Positions 58,531 through 64,000 of a stretch of DNA of 64,000 nucleotides are shown here, one piece after another. The stretch is from positions 62,001-126,000 of the forward strand of contig JAAEAF010000638.1 in the NCBI GenBank assembly GCA_011037195.1, in the 5' to 3' direction. The position numbers and the translations under genes were made by a program. Under the pieces are notes generated by a model. That model was given only the letters and a program-made list of their open reading frames with translations. It made no database searches and had not been told where the DNA came from. Origin of the DNA: Triatoma infestans. Taxonomy: Eukaryota; Arthropoda; Insecta; Hemiptera; Reduviidae. Within the stretch, counting starts at the first letter, position 1; each line of letters begins with the position of its first letter.

Positions 58531-59535
58531 TATTTTCTCTTACTCCTAGTAAGAGGAAGTATTGTAATAGTGTCAAATTTTCGATATCGAGTTTTCACCG
58601 GAAATATCCGTTTTGAGGTCCCCTGAGTCCAAAAAAAGTGGTTTTTAGCAAATGGACTGTGTGAGTGTGTGTGTGTGTGTTTTGTGAACAGCATAGCTCA
58701 AAAACAAAAAACCATAGTAAGTTGAAACTTCATATTCCGTTAAGTTATCACCATGGGATCTAACAGTATATTATCTGTCAAAATTCCTCAACCGGATGTA
58801 CCAAGTTAATAGTTTTTTCCTTTTTTTTCTTTTTTGCGTTTTTCTCAAAAACAGCTCCGACGATTTCTTCAAACTTGGTATATGAACTACACATATAAAG
58901 AACTACAACTTTTATTTGAAACATTTCTCTGGGAAAATTCATTTAAGGGGGAGGTGGGGTTAGGTTTTCATGTAAAGTGCAATTTCAATTTTTTTTAGAC
59001 AATTCTGTCATCTAAATAATGTTAATTAGAATTGAATATGTTGTTGAAATTCCGAGTTTGAAAGAAAAAAAAGATAACCAGAAGTGCGTTTACTTTACCA
59101 CTTTACTAAATGATTTTTTTCAATTTTTCGCAATTTTCTTAAAAATGGTTCCGATGATTTTCTTGAAACTTCTATATAAACTAAACATACAAGAGCTACA
59201 ACTTTTATTTAAAACATTTCTCTGGGAAAATTCATTTAAGGGCACTTTTAGGTGAAGGGTGGGGTTATGTTTTTCCTCTAACTGCTATCATAGTTGATTA
59301 TACAATTCTATCATCCAAACAAATTAATTAGAAATAAATAGATGACCAAAATTCCGAATTTCAAGAAAATTAGTACACACAGGAAGTGCGCTTTTACTGA
59401 ACAGTTTTTTTTTTTCAGTTTTCGACGAATTTCATTAAATTTGGTACACAAACTATAAAATATGTCAATTATAATTTTGAGAACTGGAGTAAGAGAAAGT
59501 TGGGTGTGTGTTTCTCACCAGATTTTTTTTGCTTT
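58531..59535 (-). repeat. Hairpin-ended modular repeat, complete copy
   Basis: Plus strand: a hairpin (TTTTCTCTTACTCCTAG with TAAGAGGAAGTA), TGTCAAATTTTCGATATCGA and GGTCCCCTGAGTCC, then a GTGTGTG tract. Three modules with CTCAACCGGA, CAACTTTTATTTGAAAC and TTCATTTAAGGG follow. It closes with GGAGTAAGAGAAAGTTG and the complement of the TCTGGTG end plus a T run. About 1 kb, the same layout as 37404-38395. Confidence 0.87.
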
Positions 59536-60116
59536 ATATTTATTTGAACTCTTATATAAGAAGATAAAAATAACAAATAACATTATACTGAGATGGCAGT
59601 TTAGAACATGATTCCTCCACAGATCAACAGATCAACGTGCCAACATGCATGAAGTCAGCCGCTACTCCCCTGGGATGAACAAAAATATATTTTCTTGGAA
59701 GTATAGGAAAATATTTCCCTATATTTTATTAATGTGAAAAACATTACTATGCTTTCCGACATGTTACGACATTATTGACAACGATACACCCACTACTACC
59801 ATCAGATGATTACGTCACCGGATTTTGGTTGGTCCACTGGCAAAAGCCAAAAATTGGTTCCGCCGCCTAAACATCCAGGAAAGAGAAAGCTCATAAGTTC
59901 ATGTTTAATACTAAGTGAATTTAACAGCAACATTTACTCAACCCTATTAACACCAGCAAATCATTACACGGTATTTAGTAGTAAAGTTTAAAGAGAATGG
60001 AATAAACTTTAAAATTGGAAACGATAACAAATACAAGGTTCAATGCTAACGTTGGACGTTCGGCATTCGATTTTGGATGTTCACTTCTTATAATAATAAT
60101 ATTTTTTTTTTTTTTA
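59536..60116. other. Putative intron, unassigned
   Basis: No coding or repeat signal recognised apart from the T run at 60102-60115. Confidence 0.4.
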
Positions 60117-60445
60117 TTTGAACGGTGCGATTTAAGCACACAGAGACGCTGATGTGCCGGACTCCCAAATTGGACTACCAGCTAAAACACCCCCCTGCTG
60201 ATAGGGCTAGCCTGAATTCACTGGAGACCACCATTACTTCAGAACTAGGCTTCTGTCCTTATCCATTGGGTTTTCCCACTTTATTAACCCACATGACACT
60301 CGTCCAGGTCCTGCTTCTTCCGCTGAAGAATGTATCTGGCATCCCTTACTAAAGTCCTACTGATCAGCATGGCCTCCAATCACCGCCTTTCCCTCAGCTT
60401 CCCACCTGTCGCCACTTCTCAGCTGTTCCCACCGACCATTAATGA
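60098..60445 (-). mobile_element. Possible retroelement 3' end with poly-A
   Basis: On the minus strand a GC-richer stretch ends TTCAAATAAAAAAAAAAAAA, that is, an AATAAA-like signal merged with an A tail. No coding domain was read in the 300 bases before it. It fits the 3' untranslated region of a LINE or a SINE-like copy. Confidence 0.4.
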
Positions 60446-60544
60446 TATTAATAAATTAATTAATTAAATCATAAATTTGTACTTATTCTAGACAGATTTT
60501 CAAATTAACCCAAGGTCGGATCGCATTGTGTTTTCTAAATGGAA

Positions 60545-61250
60545 CATCATGTTTGAGGTTCCAACAAGCTCCCCTGAGTCCAAAAAGAAAAGGGTGGGGG
60601 GTAGAAAATGATGTGTGAATAAATGTATGTGAACAGTATAGCTGAAAAAAAAAAATCGCAAGAAGTTCAATCTTCATATTCCGTTTGGGAATCACGATGG
60701 GATCCGACAGTGAGTTATCTGCCAAATTCCTCAACCGGAAGTACCACTTTACTGAATGTTTTTCTTTATTTTTATTTTTTTGCGATTTTCTCAAAAATGG
60801 TTCAAACGAATTTCTTTAAACTTACCATATTAATTACACTTTACTAAGAGCTATAATTTTTATTTGAAACATTTCTCTGGGAAAATTCATTTAGGGCAGC
60901 TAGGGGGGGGGGTATAAAGTGCTATTTTCATTTATTATACAATTCTATCATCTAAATGTTATCAATTAGAATTAAATATGTTGTCAAAATCGGTTGACCG
61001 GAAGTGGGTTTTTATTCAACATTTCATTCGACGTTTTTCTCTATAAAAACACCGGAGGGACTTCTTTAAATGTATATTCTGACCATGAATACGGGGGGGG
61101 GGGGGGGGAGCGAGCGCCTAATTTTTGTTTCAAACTTTTTTCCGAGAAAGTTGATTTAAAGAAATTCAGGATGAGTGGAGGGGGGAGTTATGGTTGCCTC
61201 AGACAAGTCATTTTATTAAAATTTAGATTCTCCTATTGATATAAAATTGA
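60545..61250 (-). repeat. Modular repeat, copy without hairpin
   Basis: CCCCTGAGTCCAAAAAG, TCTGCCAAATTCCTCAACCG and CTCTGGGAAAATTCATTTA follow the family order. A poly-G tract lies at about 61095-61109. Both conserved ends are missing or altered. It lies head-to-head with the next copy. Confidence 0.75.
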
Positions 61251-61269
61251 AGTTAAATAAACATTTAGT

Positions 61270-61950
61270 AAAAAAAAAACTGGTGTGAAACACTCACACA
61301 ACTTTCTCTTACTCCAGTTCTCAAAATTATAACTGACAGCTTTTATAGTTTGTGTACCAAATTTATTCAAATACGACGAAAACTGAAAAACCGTTCAGTA
61401 AAAGCGCACTTCCTGTGCACTAATTTTCTTGAACCTCGGAATTTTGGCCATCTATTTATTTCTAATTAATTTGTTTGGATGATAGAATTGTATAATCAAC
61501 TATGATAGCACTTTAGAGAAAAAAACATAACCCCACCCTTCCTCTAAAAAGTGCCCTTAAATGAATTTTCCCAGAGAAATGTTTTAAATAAAAGTTGTAG
61601 ATCTTTGTATGTGTAGTTGATATACCAAGTTTAATGAAAATCGTCGAGGCCATTTTTGAGAAAATCGCAAAAAGGTAAAAAAACCAACAAGTGAAGTGGT
61701 ACTTCCGGTTGAGGAATTTTGCAGATGACCCATTGTCAGATGCCTTGGTTATACCTACACGGAATATCAAGTTTCAACTTTCTACGGTTTTTCGTTTTTG
61801 AGCTATGCTGTTCACATACACACAGACCATTTGCTAAAAAACCACTTTTTTGGACTCAGGAGACCTCAAAGCGGATATTTCCGGTGAAAACTCGATATCG
61901 AAATTTTGACCGATTACAATACTTTCTCTTACTAGGAGTAAGAGAAAGTA
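61270..61950 (+). repeat. Hairpin-ended modular repeat with perfect hairpin
   Basis: Begins CTGGTGTGAAACACTCACAC after an A-run, then ACTTTCTCTTACTCCAG. It ends with a perfect hairpin: TACTTTCTCTTACT (61920-61933), loop AGG, AGTAAGAGAAAGTA (61937-61950). Modules include GTACTTCCGGTTGAGG and CCCAGAGAAATG. The copy is opposite in orientation to 60545-61250. Confidence 0.88.
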
Positions 61951-61959
61951 AGAAACCGT

Positions 61960-62030
61960 AAGTTTGAAGAAAATTCGTCAATTACAATTCTGTTAACTGC
62001 AGTAAGAGAAAGTCGTGTTGCTTTAAAGTG
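61960..62030 (-). repeat. 5'-end fragment of the modular repeat family
   Basis: GAAGAAAATTCGTCAATTAC, then CTGCAGTAAGAGAAAGTCGTG is the complement of the conserved 5' end. Only about 60 bases remain. Confidence 0.55.
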
Positions 62031-62149
62031 GTAGAGAAACAAAAATAGAACTTATTTTATGGAAAACTCTCAAGGAAAATGATGTTTACCTAAAATAAAG
62101 CATTTATTGAAGACCATTGGAGGTTTTTAAGGTCCTTTCGACTGACAGT

Positions 62150-62860
62150 ATCTGTACTGATGGGAGACTACTTACCCTCAGACTATCAGTATTTGTTCAG
62201 TCAGTACATCAGTACTCAGTCACTCTGTTGCCTCGACTTAGTGTGGGTCACTTTTCAGTCAAAGTAAAAAGATCGCGTTTATAATGAATAATAAAGAAAA
62301 AAAACTTGTCTTGCAATTATTTTGGCAAATTTAAAATTTAAAAACAATAAAAAAAGGCGTTGGATGAAAGAGAATGGTTGTTAGAAAGAAATGAATTGTG
62401 TCATTTAAACCTATTAAAATTATATTAAAGGAAATGACCCTAGCGATTACCGCAATTACTTCCGCATGAATAGTGAGACCTTATATCGCAAAAAAAAGAT
62501 CATTATATTCTTTAATGAAGAGTCCCACAACTCTGGTAAATTGTGATTAGTATGAATTAATTCTATCATTAGTACTCTTTTTGATTTCTCGACTTCCTCA
62601 ATTTCTTCATTATTAAATTCCATTTGGGGAGATGCTTCCGCCATGGCTCGCTCCGTGCACTATACTGATAAGATACTGTCAATAAATCCCTCATACTATC
62701 AGTATTTCATTGGTATACTGACCACGCCCACAATATTGATGGAATACTTTTGAAATCCCAAAAGTATGAGTATTACCATTAGTACCTGACCTCACACTTT
62801 CAGTAATACTGGCAATATCAATTAATATTGATAGTATTACAGATATCGTCGGAGGGGGGC
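62150..62860. mobile_element. PIF/Harbinger remnant with two gene starts
   Basis: The plus strand at 62350-62490 reads, across frameshifts, KKRRWMK, EWLLERNELCH and DPSDYRNYFRMN, the N-terminal block of Harbinger transposases. The minus strand has an open frame from ATG at 62644 with KRVLMIELIHTNHNLPELW, the start of a MADF DNA-binding domain, the second protein of many Harbinger elements. The flanking ends share GTATCTGTA-type words in inverted orientation (AAGGTCCTTTCGAC near 62166 and the complement of CGTCGGAGGGGGGCC near 62847). It is an internally deleted, inactive copy. Confidence 0.7.
62456..62644 (-). pseudogene. MADF-domain fragment of a Harbinger element
   Basis: The frame opens at ATG 62644 (MAEASPQMEFNN) and contains a Glu/Lys-rich linker and the beginning of a MADF domain (LIELIHTNHNLPELWDSS would be the first helix). 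It then runs into the opposite-strand transposase fragment and stops after 62 codons. A full MADF domain needs roughly 80 to 90 residues, so it is truncated. Confidence 0.55.
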
Positions 62861-62869
62861 CTTATAATT

Positions 62870-64000
62870 ATTCAACCAACACAGTAATAACTAAATGAAA
62901 ACTGCTTTAGCTTCTGCAGCTGACAAAATAAGTAATGCATTACTATATTTAAAAAAAAAAGAAAAGAAATCATGTTGAATATTTTACAGTAAAAATATGA
63001 ATTACTCCAGAGATACAAAAATTATTTTAATAGTCCCCTCCCCCCCCCCCCAATACAAAAAAATAAATAAAAAAATAATAAAAAGCTGATAAAATAACAT
63101 AATAAAAGAGGGAGACTGTGATAAGAAATAAAGAACTGGGTTAAAGCTGCGAAGGGCTGTTCAATGTGTTTGGAAACTCCTGGGGTATAATATATAGTTA
63201 CTATATATATAAAGCATATATGAGAAATGTGTAGTATATATATATGATCGACCATGTCGTCCCTCTCTTTCATATACCCATGTGTTCCCTAGGGAGACAC
63301 CAGTTCAGTTTGTATACTACGCTATCACCCCCTCCATAATAACCAACTCCAATAAGAATGATGTTTCTTTTGGGATATAGCATACACATACATATAACAT
63401 ACCAAAATATATAAACATAACATCTTCAATATATTGACTCTATGCTAGGGTTCGAATATATATCTCATGGGGGCATATAAAATACATATAAATACATTAT
63501 AAATGAATGATAAATATATATATATATTTTATATGATGAATGTTTCACTTAAAGGCCAGTTTTTTTGTTCGATACACACATACTTTGGTCTGAAGAAAAA
63601 AATGCGTGGAACATTATTAACATCTTTAACAGCATTATACAGACAGACAGACAGAAGGAAGTTTTTATCTACATTTTTGTGGTAGAAAATTAATGTTGCA
63701 ACCACTAGAAATGTGAAAATATTTGCAGTATTTTTTATCTATTTTGTAATGGAGACAATAGATCAGGAATGAAATTCTTTCTGAATTACTTTGTACATTA
63801 TGATGTTCAGAGATTTATGACGTAGGCATTATTTCATAACATTCCATGAAGCTTGGATGGAGCTTTTGGATTTTTAACAAAGAAAGGTATAAAATGACAG
63901 ACAGAAGAAATAATGCGATTCTACAGAAACAAAAGTGAAACGTCTTAATCATAATTTCATAAATCTTACTCAGTAATCCTCTCATTAAAGCCACAAAGTC
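62870..64000. other. Right edge, AT-rich with TATA tracts
   Basis: A poly-C tract at about 63036-63051, TATATA tracts near 63200-63245 and 63515-63530, and a short (ACAG)n near 63638-63652. No Cbl exon or other gene is recognisable up to the edge. Confidence 0.5.

Noticed and set aside
63200..63245. CRISPR-like or regular short repeats
   Set aside because: Only TATATA low-complexity DNA; there are no spaced identical repeats anywhere in the window.

Overview
This is AT-rich, intron-rich animal DNA, most likely from an arthropod. It has long introns, many non-LTR retrotransposon pieces with target-site duplications, a mariner, a PIF/Harbinger remnant, tRNA-derived SINEs and Penelope-type hammerhead motifs. 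No bacterial-style gene layout is present. The species cannot be named from the sequence.

The one host gene I can prove is Cbl, the RING-type E3 ubiquitin ligase that attenuates receptor tyrosine kinase signalling. It lies on the minus strand. Ten exons between 28977 and 9471 join with consistent reading phases into about 612 codons: EF-hand end of the TKB domain, SH2 domain, linker helix, C3HC4 RING finger, proline-rich tail and C-terminal UBA domain. The first exons (four-helix bundle and N-terminus) were not found, so they probably lie beyond base 64000 and most of 28978-64000 would be one very long intron. The second RING exon can either splice at GAG|GTACAC into the long tail, or read five more codons to a stop. 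That suggests short and long isoforms. A decayed copy of part of the SH2 exon sits in the next intron.

Bases 1-9.3 kb lie 3' of Cbl and are mostly AT-rich DNA with low-complexity runs. Bases 9.4-29 kb are Cbl exons with introns carrying a Penelope-like hammerhead, SINEs and three LINE fragments. Bases 29-64 kb are a repeat-dense field. Its most frequent component is a non-coding modular family, with about 20 full or partial copies on both strands. One end is TCTGGTGTGAAACAC after an A-run, the interior has repeated modules around the motif ACCGGAAGT, and the other end is a short perfect hairpin. I interpret it, with caution, as a Helentron/HINE-like non-autonomous element. Nested among these copies are LINEs, a SINE, a full-length dead mariner with TA duplications, a Harbinger remnant, LTR-like promoter segments, a 135-base palindrome and long (AAT)n arrays.

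No CRISPR array, rRNA gene or functional tRNA gene was seen. The strongest candidates for something undescribed are the hairpin-ended family, a roughly 190-base duplication flanking one LINE, and an unrecognised coding-like segment at 31560-31790.
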